A stretch of 64,000 nucleotides of DNA from Actinoplanes nipponensis (lineage in GTDB: Bacteria; Actinomycetota; Actinomycetes; Mycobacteriales; Micromonosporaceae): positions 124,001 through 188,000 of the forward strand of contig NZ_BOMQ01000053.1 of the NCBI RefSeq assembly GCF_016862275.1. Reading direction: 5' to 3'. A program made the position numbers and the translations under genes. Below the pieces are notes generated by a model. That model made no database searches. It worked only from the letters and a program-made list of their open reading frames with translations, and was not told the origin of the DNA. Shown one piece after another: positions 8,054 through 18,069 of the stretch. Numbering within the stretch: the stretch's first letter is position 1; each line of letters opens with the position of its first letter.

Positions 8054-8937
8054 GGTTGCGTCCGCAGCACGACCTCGGGCGGTTCGAGCTGCGCCGCGGT
8101 GCGCTGGTGGGCCGGGTGCAGCCGGCGGCGCAGCATCCGCCAGGTGCCCGCGGCCACGGTCACCGCGACGAAGGCGGCGATGGCCAGGATGACGATGGTG
8201 GCGCCCGGCGCGGTGTCCACCTCGCCGGCCACCCACACACCGGCGGCGGCCGCGGTCACGCCGATCACCATGGCCGCGGCCATGGTGGCGCGGAACCCGC
8301 GGGTGACCTGCTGGGCGGCCGCCACCGGCACCACCATCAGCGCGCTGACCAGCAGCAGGCCGACGGTGCGCATGGCGATCGTGACGGTCACGGCGGTGGT
8401 CACGGCCATCAGCAGATTGAGGGTACGGACCGGAAGGCCGGACACCCGCGCGTACTCCTCGTCGTGGCAGACGGCGAACAGCGCCTGCCGCAGGCCCAGC
8501 ATCGCCACCAGCACCGCGACGCCGAGCCCGGCGATGACGATCAGGTCCGGCCGCGACGTGGTGGTCAGCGAGCCGAACAGGAACTGCATCAGGTTGGCGT
8601 TGCTGCTGTCGTCGGAGAGCCCGACCAGCATCACGCCGCCCGCGATGCCGCCGTAGAACAGCAGCGCCAGGGCCAGGTCGCCGGAGGTGCGGCCGCGCTC
8701 GCGCACCAGCTCCACCCCGATCGCGCCGACCACGGCGACGACCACCGCGGTGAGCACGGGGGACTGGTTCAGCAGCAGGCCCACGCCGACCCCGGTGAGC
8801 GCTACGTGGCCGATGCCGTCGCCGATCAGCGACAGCCGCCGCTGCACCAGGTAGATGCCCAGCGCCGGCGCGATCAGCCCGATGATCAGCGCGCCGACCA
8901 GCGCGCGCACCATGAAGTCGTAGGCGAACAGGTCCAT
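8050..8937 (-). CDS. znuB: Zinc ABC transporter permease
   Basis: 295 residues with about eight or nine membrane helices, of the ABC-3 family of zinc/manganese permeases (motifs GDGIGHVALTGVG and RTVGLLLVSALMVVPVAAA). The start codon shares a base with the znuC stop (TGATG), indicating coupled translation. With ZnuC and ZnuA it forms a high-affinity zinc importer. The tail after the last helix is Arg-rich and cytoplasmic. Confidence 0.93.
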   Translation of the reverse strand: MDLFAYDFMVRALVGALIIGLIAPALGIYLVQRRLSLIGDGIGHVALTGVGVGLLLNQSPVLTAVVVAVVGAIGVELVRERGRTSGDLALALLFYGGIAGGVMLVGLSDDSSNANLMQFLFGSLTTTSRPDLIVIAGLGVAVLVAMLGLRQALFAVCHDEEYARVSGLPVRTLNLLMAVTTAVTVTIAMRTVGLLLVSALMVVPVAAAQQVTRGFRATMAAAMVIGVTAAAAGVWVAGEVDTAPGATIVILAIAAFVAVTVAAGTWRMLRRRLHPAHQRTAAQLEPPEVVLRTQP

Positions 8938-9713
8938 CAGCCGGCCATTCGATCGGTGGGCGCCACGCAGATCCCGGCCCGCTCGGCCTCGGCGTGCGGG
9001 TGGACGTGGTCGTGGCCGGGCTCGGCGTGGTGCCCGGCGGGCTCGGGCACCGCGCCCTCGTAGGCGATCCGGCCGTGGTGCACCACGACCGCCTTGTCGA
9101 TGAGCGGCTCGATCGGACCGAGCTCGTGGGCGACCAGCACGATCGTGCCGCCCCGCCCGGCGAAGCGGCCCAGCGCGCCGGCGAACGCGTCCTGGCTGGC
9201 GACGTCCACGCCGGCGGTGGGCTCGTCCAGGATCAGCAGGTCGGGTCGCCCGGCCAGGGCCCGGGCGATCAGGGTGCGCTGCTGCTGGCCGCCGGACAGG
9301 GTGCCGACCGGGTCGGCGATCCGGTCCAGCAGGCCCACGTCGGTCAGCGCCGCGCGGACCGCCTCCCGGTCGGCCGCGCCGGCCGGGCGGAAGATGCCCC
9401 GGCGGGCCAGCCGCCCGGAGGCCACGACCTCGCCGACGGTCGCGGGCACGCCGCTGCCGGCGCCCATCCGCTGCGGGACGTAGCCGATCCGGGCCCACTG
9501 CCGGAACCGGCGCTGCGGGGTGCCGAAGAGGGTGACCTCTCCGGCCTCCAGCGGCACCAGGCCGAGGACCGCCCGGATCAGGGTGGACTTGCCGGAGCCG
9601 TTGGCGCCCAGGACGGCCACGACCTGACCCGGCTGGACGTCCAGGTCGATGTCGTGCAGGACGGCGCGGCCGCCGTACGAGACGGCGGCGTGCGAGACGG
9701 TCAGGACGCTCAT
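8937..9713 (-). CDS. znuC: Zinc ABC transporter ATPase
   Basis: 258 residues from the ATG that overlaps the znuA stop (ATGA); an ATG three codons earlier is possible. Walker A is GANGSGKST, signature LSGGQQQR, Walker B LLILDEPTAGVD. The C-terminus is His-rich (GHHAEPGHDHVHPHAE), common in zinc-transport ATPases and possibly metal-binding. Confidence 0.93.
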   Translation of the reverse strand: MSVLTVSHAAVSYGGRAVLHDIDLDVQPGQVVAVLGANGSGKSTLIRAVLGLVPLEAGEVTLFGTPQRRFRQWARIGYVPQRMGAGSGVPATVGEVVASGRLARRGIFRPAGAADREAVRAALTDVGLLDRIADPVGTLSGGQQQRTLIARALAGRPDLLILDEPTAGVDVASQDAFAGALGRFAGRGGTIVLVAHELGPIEPLIDKAVVVHHGRIAYEGAVPEPAGHHAEPGHDHVHPHAEAERAGICVAPTDRMAG

Positions 9714-10645
9714 GACGGACATCCCAGGGCTGCGGTCAGGGCGCTGAGGTTGGCGCGCATGACGGTGAAGTAGTCCGAGCCCGCTTCGGTGATGCCCTCG
9801 ATGGGGTCGAGGACCGCCGTCCGGGCGCCGACCTCGCGGGCGATGGTCTCGGCGACCTTGGGGCTCACCAGCGTCTCGAAGAAGATGGTGGTGGTGCCGG
9901 TGGACCGGGCCTGCTCGGCCACCCGGGCCAGGCGCTGCGGCGACGGCTCGGACTCCGGCGAGATGCCGGTGATGCCGACCTCGGTGAGCCCGTAGCGGTC
10001 CGCGAGGTAGTGGAACGCGGTGTGGCTGGTGACGATCTCCCGCCGCGCGCAGGTCCTCAGGGCGGCGGCGTACTCGGCGTTCAGCTTGTCCAGCTCGCCG
10101 TGCAGCGTCGCCGCCCGCGCGGTGTACTGGGCCGCCCGGGCCGGGTCGGCCTGTCCCAGGCGCTCGGCGAGCTTGTCGGCGATCGTGGCGAACCGCACCG
10201 GGTCGAGCCAGACGTGCGGGTCCTTCGCGCCCTCGGCGTGCTCGGGCTCGCCGGGCACGTGCTCGTGCTCGTCGGCGGCCGGGCTCAGCAGCGGCACCAC
10301 CGAGCCCACGTCCAGCGCCCGGTCCGCGGCCTCCTGGGCGACCGCCTCATCGACCGCCGGCTGGAAGCCCGCGAGGTGCACGACGAGCCCGGCGTCGCTG
10401 ATCGCGGCGACCTGGCGGGGATTGAGCTCGACGTCGTGCGGCTCGGACCCGGGCTTGGTCAGCTCGGTGACCGTGACGGCGTCCGCCCCGATGCGCCGGG
10501 CGAGGAACTCCAGCGGGTAGAAGGCGGTCACCACGGCCAGGCGCCCGTCCGCGCCGAACCCGCCCGACTCGTCGCCGCAGCCGGCGCCGGCGGCCGCCAG
10601 CAGGACGGCGGCGGTGGCCGCGAGCAGGCGACGGCGGGGCATCAT
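9710..10645 (-). CDS. znuA: Zinc ABC transporter solute-binding lipoprotein
   Basis: About 311 residues. A basic N-terminus and hydrophobic run end in a lipobox-like GAGC, so it is probably a lipoprotein. The family pattern of cluster A-I metal-binding proteins is clear: FYPLEFLARRIGAD, the His-containing KPGSEPHDVEL, a His/Glu-rich loop (DEHEHVPGEPEHAEG), KDPHVWLDPV, and HTAFHYLADRYGL. I chose the ATG pair after CCACCC; a GTG nine bases upstream is possible. It opens the zinc operon. Confidence 0.93.
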   Translation of the reverse strand: MMPRRRLLAATAAVLLAAAGAGCGDESGGFGADGRLAVVTAFYPLEFLARRIGADAVTVTELTKPGSEPHDVELNPRQVAAISDAGLVVHLAGFQPAVDEAVAQEAADRALDVGSVVPLLSPAADEHEHVPGEPEHAEGAKDPHVWLDPVRFATIADKLAERLGQADPARAAQYTARAATLHGELDKLNAEYAAALRTCARREIVTSHTAFHYLADRYGLTEVGITGISPESEPSPQRLARVAEQARSTGTTTIFFETLVSPKVAETIAREVGARTAVLDPIEGITEAGSDYFTVMRANLSALTAALGCPS

Positions 10646-10666
10646 GCCACCCACTGTGCGCCGTAT

Positions 10667-10681
10667 TGGTAATGATTGTCA
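10667..10681 (-). promoter_or_regulatory. Zur-box-like operator upstream of znuA
   Basis: On the minus strand TGACAAT-c-ATTACCA forms a 7-1-7 near-palindrome (five of seven arm positions match). It ends about 20 bases before the znuA start. Size, A/T-rich centre and position match actinobacterial Zur boxes, which cover the promoter of zinc-uptake genes. Confidence 0.6.
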
Positions 10682-10693
10682 AAAGCGCATGAG

Positions 10694-10954
10694 TCAGATC
10701 GCCTTGGCCACGACCGCGGCGAACAGCAGCGCCAGCATGATCACGCGGACCGCGCGGACCGACGGCGACTGCACCGGCCACGTCGTGAAGGTCAGCGCGA
10801 CCAGCGCGGCGCCCAGCAGGAACAGCAGCGCGGCGCCGATGATGCCGGGCAGGAACAGGCCGGCCAGCAGCACCGCGAGGGCCACCACGAAGGCCGTCGT
10901 CGGGTTGACCCGGGCCAGCCGGCGCAGCAGGTTGTCGGACGGGGACGGTGTCAC
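10694..10954 (-). CDS. Small two/three-helix membrane protein (DUF6703-like)
   Basis: 86 residues from a GTG. The motif LLRRLARVNPTTAFVVALAV is followed by three short hydrophobic stretches. It resembles small actinobacterial membrane proteins grouped, as I recall, under DUF6703; function unknown. It lies upstream of the zinc operon in the same direction, but the Zur box separates them. Confidence 0.65.
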   Translation of the reverse strand: MTPSPSDNLLRRLARVNPTTAFVVALAVLLAGLFLPGIIGAALLFLLGAALVALTFTTWPVQSPSVRAVRVIMLALLFAAVVAKAI

Positions 10955-10989
10955 GTCGGCGCCTCTCCTCGGTGCGTAGGCTCAGCCCC

Positions 10990-11331
10990 ATGCTGGTGCT
11001 CAACCGCTTCGTCGTTCCACCGGACACGCAGGACTCGTTCACCGGACGGGCGCACGCCGCCCTCGCCGCCCTCGCGGAACGGCCCGGCTATCTCTCCGGC
11101 CGGCTCACCCGCGCGCTGGACGACCCGGCCTACTGGACCCTGGTCACCGAATGGGAGTCCGTGGGAGCCTACCGGCGCGCGCTCGGCGGCTTCGACGTGA
11201 AGGTGCACGCCACCCCGCTGCTGTCGGAGTCGCTGGACGAGCCGTCCGCGTTCGAGACCCTGGCCTCGGCCGGGCCGGGCGGCGCGGTCGAGGTGACGGC
11301 CAGCGACCGGGCCGCGGAACCCTGGCGCTGA
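10990..11331 (+). CDS. Antibiotic-biosynthesis-monooxygenase (ABM) fold protein
   Basis: 113 residues with the dimeric alpha/beta-barrel ABM pattern: an opening strand MLVLNRFVVPP, central RPGYLSGRLTRALDDP, then YWTLVTEWESVGAYRRAL. Such proteins include quinol monooxygenases and haem-degrading enzymes, but many are of unknown role. The ATG at this position starts the first strand; the longer frame upstream is less likely. Confidence 0.78.
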   Translation: MLVLNRFVVPPDTQDSFTGRAHAALAALAERPGYLSGRLTRALDDPAYWTLVTEWESVGAYRRALGGFDVKVHATPLLSESLDEPSAFETLASAGPGGAVEVTASDRAAEPWR

Positions 11332-11348
11332 GCCGTACGCTTGATCCC

Positions 11349-11846
11349 ATGACCCTCCTCGGGCAGCAGCCGCCACCGCCGCCGCAGGGCCCGGGTGTGT
11401 TCCCGCCCTTCCCCGCACCGCCGGTCGAGGGCCGGGGCCGGCGCGTCGGCCTGGGCCTCGGGCTCGGCGCCGGCGTCCTCGTGCTGGTCTGCGGCGGCGG
11501 GGTGGCCGCCGCGGTCGGGCTCACCACCGTGATGACCAGCGCCCTCAACGAGCAGGCCGAGGTGGTCGTGGGCGACTACCTCGACGCGCTGCGCGACCGC
11601 GAGTGGTCCCAGGCCTACGACCAGCTCTGCGACGAGGCCAAGGGCGAGGAGAGCGAGTCCCAGTTCATCAGCCGGGTCTCCACCGGCGAGCCGATCACCT
11701 CCTGGGACGTGGGCGAGGTCGAGCTGGTCCGGCTGTCCGCGCCGGTCGCGGTCACCTACGCCGACGGCGACACCGCCGACCTGCGCGCCTATCTGGGGCA
11801 GGACCGCCAGACGGGCGGGTTCGAGGTGTGCAGCGTCGAGGAGTAA
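11349..11846 (+). CDS. Membrane-anchored protein with Pro-rich head
   Basis: 165 residues. A cytoplasmic Pro-rich head (QQPPPPPQGPG) is followed by one membrane helix (about residues 38-62) and an outward domain with DYLDALRDREWSQAYDQLCD. That last pattern is seen in actinobacterial DUF4878-like lumazine/NTF2-style extracellular domains; I hold this loosely. It sits just upstream of glyS on the same strand. Confidence 0.65.
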   Translation: MTLLGQQPPPPPQGPGVFPPFPAPPVEGRGRRVGLGLGLGAGVLVLVCGGGVAAAVGLTTVMTSALNEQAEVVVGDYLDALRDREWSQAYDQLCDEAKGEESESQFISRVSTGEPITSWDVGEVELVRLSAPVAVTYADGDTADLRAYLGQDRQTGGFEVCSVEE

Positions 11847-11905
11847 TCTCCTCATTTTGTCCGACTCCGACGTCCCCGCCGACAACCAGCCGGCGTAGGA
11901 GGAAC

Positions 11906-13285
<1,380 letters not shown>

Positions 13286-13289
13286 GCGG

Positions 13290-13772
13290 TCAGAACTCGA
13301 AGCCTCCTGGCCGGTCGTTGCGATCGGCCAGGAGGCCGGCCAGGATCGCCACGGCGATCTCGGCCGGGGCGCGGCTGCCGATGTTCAGCCCGACCGGGCG
13401 GTGCACCCGGGCGATGTCCTCGTCGCCGACGCCGAGCTCCTTGAGCGCCGCGACGTGCGGGCCCTCGTGCTTGGGGTTGCCCACGATGCCCACCCAGCGG
13501 GGGCGGCCGGCCAGCACCTCCTTGAGCACCGCGCCGATCTCCGGCCGGTGGTGATCGGTCAGCACGACGTCGGTGTGCTCGTCGATGCGGGCCGCCGCGA
13601 GGTCGCTGACGAAGGTGTCGCCGTGCGGCCGCGGCGGGCCGAGCAGCCGGGTCGGGTCGGGCTCGACCAGCACCGAGCGGAAACCGAGTTCGACGCCGAA
13701 GCGCAGCAGCACCTCGGCGACCGGCGAGGAGAAGACGGCGACCAGGCGCCGGGGGTTCTGCTTGGGGTCCAC
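13290..13772 (-). CDS. XdhC C-terminal (Rossmann) domain protein
   Basis: 160 residues from a GTG. The sequence matches the Rossmann half of XdhC/CoxF proteins: VAVFSSPVAEVLLRFGVELG, then VLTDHHRPEIGAVLKEVLAG, and GLNIGSRAPAEIAVAILAG at the end. XdhC proteins help insert modified molybdenum cofactor into xanthine-dehydrogenase-type enzymes. The N-terminal Cys-containing XdhC domain is absent, and no molybdoenzyme gene is nearby, so the role here is uncertain. It is divergent from dusB. Confidence 0.82.
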   Translation of the reverse strand: MDPKQNPRRLVAVFSSPVAEVLLRFGVELGFRSVLVEPDPTRLLGPPRPHGDTFVSDLAAARIDEHTDVVLTDHHRPEIGAVLKEVLAGRPRWVGIVGNPKHEGPHVAALKELGVGDEDIARVHRPVGLNIGSRAPAEIAVAILAGLLADRNDRPGGFEF

Positions 13773-13801
13773 GTTTTGACTCTGCCAGAAGGGCGTGTGC
13801 C

Positions 13802-14956
13802 ATGCTCGACGGCGTGACTTCCGCTCTCACCACCGCGCCGCTGACGCTGGGCAAACACGAGGTGTGGCCGCCCGTGGTCCTGGCGCCGATGGCCGGCATC
13901 ACCAACGTCGCGTTCCGCAAGCTCTGCCGCGAGCAGGGCGGCGGCGTCTACGTCTGCGAAATGATCACCACGCGGGCCCTGGTCGAGCAGATCCCGAAGA
14001 CGCTGAAGATGATCGCGTTCGGCCCGGACGAGGAGTTCCGCAGCCTCCAGCTCTACGGCGTGGACCCGGACGTGACCGCCCGGGCCGTGCGGATGGTCGC
14101 CGAGGAGGGCTGGGCCGACCACATCGACCTCAACTTCGGCTGCCCGGTGCCGAAGGTCACCCGCCGCGGCGGCGGCAGCGCCCTGCCCTGGCGGCGCAAG
14201 CTGTTCGGCCGCATCGTCAAGCAGGCGGTCGAGGCGGCGGCGCCGGCCGGCATCCCGCTGACCATCAAGATGCGCAAGGGCATCGACGAGGACCACCTGA
14301 CCTACGTCGAGGCCGGGCTGATCGCTCAGGAGGCCGGCGTGGCGGCGGTGGCGCTGCACGCCCGTACGGCGGAGCAGCGCTACTCGGGCACCGCCGACTG
14401 GGACGCGATCGCCACCCTCAAGCAGGCGCTGGACGTGCCGGTGCTGGGCAACGGCGACATCTGGGAGGCGTCGGACGCCATCCGGATGGTCGAGCACACC
14501 GGCGTCGACGGCGTGGTCGTGGGCCGCGGCTGCCTGGGCCGGCCCTGGCTGTTCAAGGACCTGCAGGCGGCGTTCGAGGGCCGGGTCTCGCAGGAGCTGC
14601 CCACGCTGGGCGAGGTCGCGGCGATCATGTCCCGGCACGCCCACCTGCTGGTGCAGGCGCTGGGCGACGAGCGCCACGGCTGCGCGGACTTCCGCAAGCA
14701 CATCGCCTGGTACCTGAAGGGCTTCCCGGTCGGCGGCGACCTGCGCCGGGCCCTGGCCATGGTCAAGTCGCTGGCCGAGCTGGACGGCCTGCTGGCGCAG
14801 CTGGAACACGACGCGCCGTTCCCGCGCGAGTCGCTGGGTCAGCCCCGCGGCCGGATCAACGCGCCGGGCAAGGTGTCGCTGCCGTACGGCTGGCTGGAGA
14901 GCCGCGACGACGACACGGTGCCCGAGGGCGCCGAGATGGAGAACAGCGGAGGATGA
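13802..14956 (+). CDS. dusB: tRNA dihydrouridine synthase
   Basis: 384 residues. An FMN-binding TIM barrel opens with VLAPMAGITNVAFRKLC. The catalytic Cys114 lies in LNFGCPVPKVTRRGGG. Other family motifs are IKMRKG and HARTAEQRYSG, with VVVGRGCLGRPWLF near the phosphate-binding end. It reduces uridines in tRNA D-loops using NADPH. The C-terminal helical domain is complete. The stop overlaps the next gene's ATG. Confidence 0.95.
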   Translation: MLDGVTSALTTAPLTLGKHEVWPPVVLAPMAGITNVAFRKLCREQGGGVYVCEMITTRALVEQIPKTLKMIAFGPDEEFRSLQLYGVDPDVTARAVRMVAEEGWADHIDLNFGCPVPKVTRRGGGSALPWRRKLFGRIVKQAVEAAAPAGIPLTIKMRKGIDEDHLTYVEAGLIAQEAGVAAVALHARTAEQRYSGTADWDAIATLKQALDVPVLGNGDIWEASDAIRMVEHTGVDGVVVGRGCLGRPWLFKDLQAAFEGRVSQELPTLGEVAAIMSRHAHLLVQALGDERHGCADFRKHIAWYLKGFPVGGDLRRALAMVKSLAELDGLLAQLEHDAPFPRESLGQPRGRINAPGKVSLPYGWLESRDDDTVPEGAEMENSGG

Positions 14957-15564
14957 CGTACCCGATCGTGGAGCTGCGGCAGTACACGCTGCACCCGGGC
15001 CGGCGCGACGAGCTGATCGAGCTGTTCGACCGCGAGCTGGTGGAAACCCAGGAGGACGCCGGGATGGCGGTGCTGGGCCAGTTCCGCGACCTGCGCGACC
15101 CGGACCGGTTCGTCTGGCTGCGCGGCTTCGCGGACATGCCCGCCCGGGCGGCGGCCCTGGCCCGCTTCTACGGCGGACCGGTCTGGGCGGCACATCGCGA
15201 CGCGGCGAACGCCACGATGATCGACTTCGACGACGTGTTGCTGCTCCGGCCGCTGGGTGCGGGCTTCCCGGTGCCGGCGACCCGCGGTTCGGCGCTGCCC
15301 TCGTCCCGTTTCGTAGCGACCCTGCACTTCGCCGACGCGCCGTTCGAGACGTTCCCGGAGCCGGAGCTGCCGCCGCTGGCGAGCTTCACGACGGCGTACG
15401 AGAAGAACACCTTCCCGGCGCTGCCGGTCCGCGAGGGGGAGCACGCGTACGTGTGGTTCGCCCGTTTCGACGACCAGGACGCGATGGACGAGCACCTCGC
15501 GCGGGTCGACCCGGCGGCGACGGTGCTGCCGCTGGCCCCGACCGCCCGGTCCCGGCTGCGCTAG
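14953..15564 (+). CDS. NIPSNAP-family protein
   Basis: 203 residues, coupled to dusB by an ATGA overlap. It opens with VELRQYTLHPGRRDELIELF, the hallmark of the NIPSNAP dimeric alpha/beta-barrel fold, and a second related half follows (YVWFARFDDQDAMDEHL). Bacterial NIPSNAP proteins are of unknown function. Coupling to dusB may only reflect compact genome packing. Confidence 0.85.
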   Translation: MTYPIVELRQYTLHPGRRDELIELFDRELVETQEDAGMAVLGQFRDLRDPDRFVWLRGFADMPARAAALARFYGGPVWAAHRDAANATMIDFDDVLLLRPLGAGFPVPATRGSALPSSRFVATLHFADAPFETFPEPELPPLASFTTAYEKNTFPALPVREGEHAYVWFARFDDQDAMDEHLARVDPAATVLPLAPTARSRLR

Positions 15565-15887
15565 ACGTACGCCGTGCCGCCGTCCGCCGCCAGGCCGGCC
15601 GCGATCTCGGCCATGACCCCGCGCCACTGCCGTTCGTCCTGCGGCGGCAGCACGTCGTCCCACACCGGCAGGCACGTGCCCCGCAGCTGCATCATCCCGG
15701 CCTGCCGGGCGATCAGCCACAGGTGCAGGTGCGCGCCGCCGTCGCCCCACTTGTCGACGTGCACCGGGGCGATCCCGCCCAGGGCCATGACGGCCCGCTC
15801 GACCCGCTGCAGCATGGGCCCGGGCTCGGCGGACCGCTCCGGCGGCAGGTCGTGCAGGTCGTAGTGGCACTCGAGGCGCTCACCACG
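15561..15887 (-). pseudogene. HIT-like protein lacking its N-terminal half
   Basis: The open frame encodes LQRVERAVMALGG, VHVDKWGDGGAHLHLWLIAR and GMMQLRGTCLPVWDD, a pattern I recall from actinobacterial HIT-like proteins of about 200 residues. Here the recognisable part begins abruptly inside the 3' end of the upstream hydrolase gene, with no start codon near. The first in-frame ATG (15815) would remove more conserved sequence. This looks like a 5' deletion. A short functional product from 15815 cannot be excluded. Confidence 0.5.
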
Positions 15888-16452
15888 TGCCCACGAAGGC
15901 GTCCACGGCGGCGGTGACGTCGCGGAGCACCTCCACCGACCGCACCGGGTCGTCAGCGATCTCCATGCTGTGGTCGGCGTCGCGGGCCTCGTGCACCGGC
16001 CGGCCGAGATCGCGGGCGATCCCGGGGTCCCACGAGGGGTCGGCCACGCTGCCGACCAGCAGGAACGGCGCCGTGGCGCGGCGCAGGTCGGCCGGCAGCG
16101 GCGAATCCCGCAGCACGGGGGTGAGCCAGACGGCGGGCAGGCTCCGGTCCGCCGCGACCCCGGCGGCGAAGGCGCCCATCGACTTGCCGACCAGGGCGAT
16201 GTCCGGCGTGCTCTCCTGGTCGAGCAGCCGGCTGACGTGCGCCTGGACGAAGGTCCGCAGCCGGGTGGACCAGGCGTGCCAGTCCTGGCCGGCCGGCTCC
16301 GGCGGGCGCTCGGGCCAGCGGACCTCCCGGGTCGTCCAGCCGTGCTTGTGGAGCACGGCGCGGGCGAAGTGCAGCAGCGGCCGTTCCGGTGAGTAGCGGA
16401 GGCCGGGAAGCAGGAGCGCGAGCCGCGGTGACGGCGATCCTCTGTCGGGCAC
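15880..16452 (-). CDS. Small alpha/beta hydrolase-fold protein
   Basis: 190 residues from a GTG. The core is LALLLPGLRYSPERPLLHF, the nucleophile elbow VGKSMGAFAAG (Ser in GKSMG) and a late DADHSMEI with the likely catalytic His. It resembles dienelactone-hydrolase-like or KANL3-like compact hydrolases; the substrate is unknown. Its last codons overlap the frame of the HIT-like remnant. Confidence 0.78.
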   Translation of the reverse strand: MPDRGSPSPRLALLLPGLRYSPERPLLHFARAVLHKHGWTTREVRWPERPPEPAGQDWHAWSTRLRTFVQAHVSRLLDQESTPDIALVGKSMGAFAAGVAADRSLPAVWLTPVLRDSPLPADLRRATAPFLLVGSVADPSWDPGIARDLGRPVHEARDADHSMEIADDPVRSVEVLRDVTAAVDAFVGTW

Positions 16453-16603
16453 GCCGCGATGGTATGCCGCAGCCGCATGCCCGCCAGGGCGACGGGCCTC
16501 GGGCCGGGTGGCGGCACACCGGGTGACCGCAGCCGTCTGCTCGGGCCCGGCAAACGCCCGAATGGCTGATCTCGGGCGGGAACCGGACCTCCACAATGTG
16601 CGA

Positions 16604-17080
16604 GTGGAAAACCAGACATCGGTGTGGACCCGGCTGAGCGCCGTGCAGAAGGCCGGCATCGCCGTCGCGACCGTGGCGCTGAGCGCCGCCGGGGCGTTCG
16701 GGGTGGTGCGGGCGGTCGGCGGCGACTCCGGCCCGTCCGCGGCGACCCCGGCCTGGCAGCCGGTGGCCTCGGCCCCGGCCGCCGCGGGTTCGGCGCCGGC
16801 GTCCGCGGCCGTCCCGTCGTCCGGGGTGCAGAAGCGCAAGATCACCGAGACCGAGCCGATCAGGTTCACCTCGCGCACGGTCAAGGACAACTGGCTGCCC
16901 AAGGGTGTCCGGGAGCCGCGCACCGCCGGCATCGACGGGGTGCGGACCAAGACGTACGAGGTGACCTTCGTCGACGGGCGCGAGACCAAGCGCAAGCTGC
17001 TCAAGTCCGTGGTGACCCGCGAGCCGGTGCCCCAGGTGGTCGCGGTCGGCACCAACACCGGGCCGGACAGCTCCCGGTAG
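16604..17080 (+). CDS. Membrane-anchored G5-domain protein
   Basis: 158 residues from a GTG (an in-frame GTG two codons earlier is the alternative). One N-terminal helix (about residues 15-35) is followed by an Ala/Pro/Ser-rich linker. A single G5 domain closes the protein, with KITETEPIRF, GVRTKTYEVTFVDGRETKRKL and EPVPQVVAVGT. G5 domains occur in cell-wall proteins such as Rpf and bind N-acetylglucosamine-type or zinc ligands. No catalytic domain is attached. Confidence 0.82.
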   Translation: MENQTSVWTRLSAVQKAGIAVATVALSAAGAFGVVRAVGGDSGPSAATPAWQPVASAPAAAGSAPASAAVPSSGVQKRKITETEPIRFTSRTVKDNWLPKGVREPRTAGIDGVRTKTYEVTFVDGRETKRKLLKSVVTREPVPQVVAVGTNTGPDSSR

Positions 17081-17083
17081 CCG

Positions 17084-17134
17084 CCGGCCGGGCGGCGGGG
17101 AGGACGCGCCGCGCCGTTCCCCGCCGCCGGCCGG
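17084..17134. terminator. Bidirectional hairpin between convergent genes
   Basis: CCGGCCGGGCGGCGGGG pairs with CCCCGCCGCCGGCCGG across an 18-base loop, with one bulged base. The hairpin fills the gap between the G5 gene (plus) and the roadblock gene (minus). Confidence 0.7.
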
Positions 17135-17506
17135 TCACACGTCGAGGTCGTTCTCGATGCGCTTGAGCTGGTGCCGGGCCATCGCCAGGTTCGAGCGGTC
17201 CCGGCGCAGCGCCACGTACAGGAACAACCCCTTGCCGGACCGGCTGGTCAGCGGCCGGATCAGGTGGTACTGGCTGTCCAGCGTGATGAGGATGTCCTCG
17301 ATCTTCTCCGTGATGTTGAGCATCTCCATCGCCCGCAGCTTGGCGCGGACCACGTCCGTGTTGCCCGCCGCCGCGACCGTCAGGTCGAGCTCCTTGCCGC
17401 CGCCGACCGTGCCCAGCGCCATGCCGCTGGTGTGGTCGACCAGCGCGACGCCGACCGCGCCGTCGATGTCCATGATCTCTTTGAGTGCGGTGTCCATGTC
17501 AGCCAT
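17135..17506 (-). CDS. Roadblock/LC7-domain protein (1)
   Basis: 123 residues, a single roadblock/LC7 domain: LKEIMDIDGAVGVALVDHTS, then ILITLDSQYHLIRPL, and a final helix NLAMARHQLKRIE. These proteins regulate small GTPases (MglB type) or serve as scaffolds. It is the last gene of a four-gene minus-strand cluster whose members all carry roadblock or related domains, but no MglA-like GTPase is present. Confidence 0.88.
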   Translation of the reverse strand: MADMDTALKEIMDIDGAVGVALVDHTSGMALGTVGGGKELDLTVAAAGNTDVVRAKLRAMEMLNITEKIEDILITLDSQYHLIRPLTSRSGKGLFLYVALRRDRSNLAMARHQLKRIENDLDV

Positions 17507-17531
17507 GAGATTCCTCTTTCGTGGGGTGGGG

Positions 17532-18017
17532 TCAGCCGGCTTGCCGGCCGCGGAAGGTGCCCTGCAGGGTCGCCATCGGCGTGCGCCGGGCCAGCGGTAT
17601 CGACGGCCCGCTGCGGGCCGGGAGCGGTTGGTGGTCCGGCGCCGGCGCCTCGAGGACGAGGATCGCCACCAGCCGCCGGACCGCCCGGCGGGCCTCGAGA
17701 TGGACCATGGCCAGGTTGGCGTTCCCGGACGTGACCAGCGTCAGCAGGGCGTTCGGGCCCGCGGTGTACGAGGTGATGTATCCGCCGTCGCACTCGACCA
17801 CGGACTCACGCAGCTCGCCGTGGTTGACGGCGTGCGCGAAGCGGCGGGCGAGGGCGAGGTGGGCGGCGGCCAGGGCAGCCAGGCTGTCCGGCTCGATGCC
17901 GTGCGCATCGTGCGCGACGACCATGCCGTCGGTGGTGGCCAGGACACTGCCGGAGAGCTCGGGCACCCTGGCGCGCAGCCGGCCGAGCTCGGTCAGTACT
18001 GCCGGATCCACCGTCAT
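17532..18017 (-). CDS. Roadblock/LC7-domain protein (2)
   Basis: 161 residues. The central roadblock domain reads SGSVLATTDGMVVAHDAHGI, then GGYITSYTAGPNALLTLVTS and ANLAMVHLEARRAVRRL. A Pro/Arg-rich tail of about 35 residues follows and is not part of the domain. It diverges from roadblock protein 1 and is closer in pattern to CvnB-like proteins of actinomycete conservons. Confidence 0.85.
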   Translation of the reverse strand: MTVDPAVLTELGRLRARVPELSGSVLATTDGMVVAHDAHGIEPDSLAALAAAHLALARRFAHAVNHGELRESVVECDGGYITSYTAGPNALLTLVTSGNANLAMVHLEARRAVRRLVAILVLEAPAPDHQPLPARSGPSIPLARRTPMATLQGTFRGRQAG

Positions 18018-18069
18018 CCTCGGTCTCTCCTTCCTGGTTCGGGCCGTCTTCCGCAGGGCGGCGCCCGCG

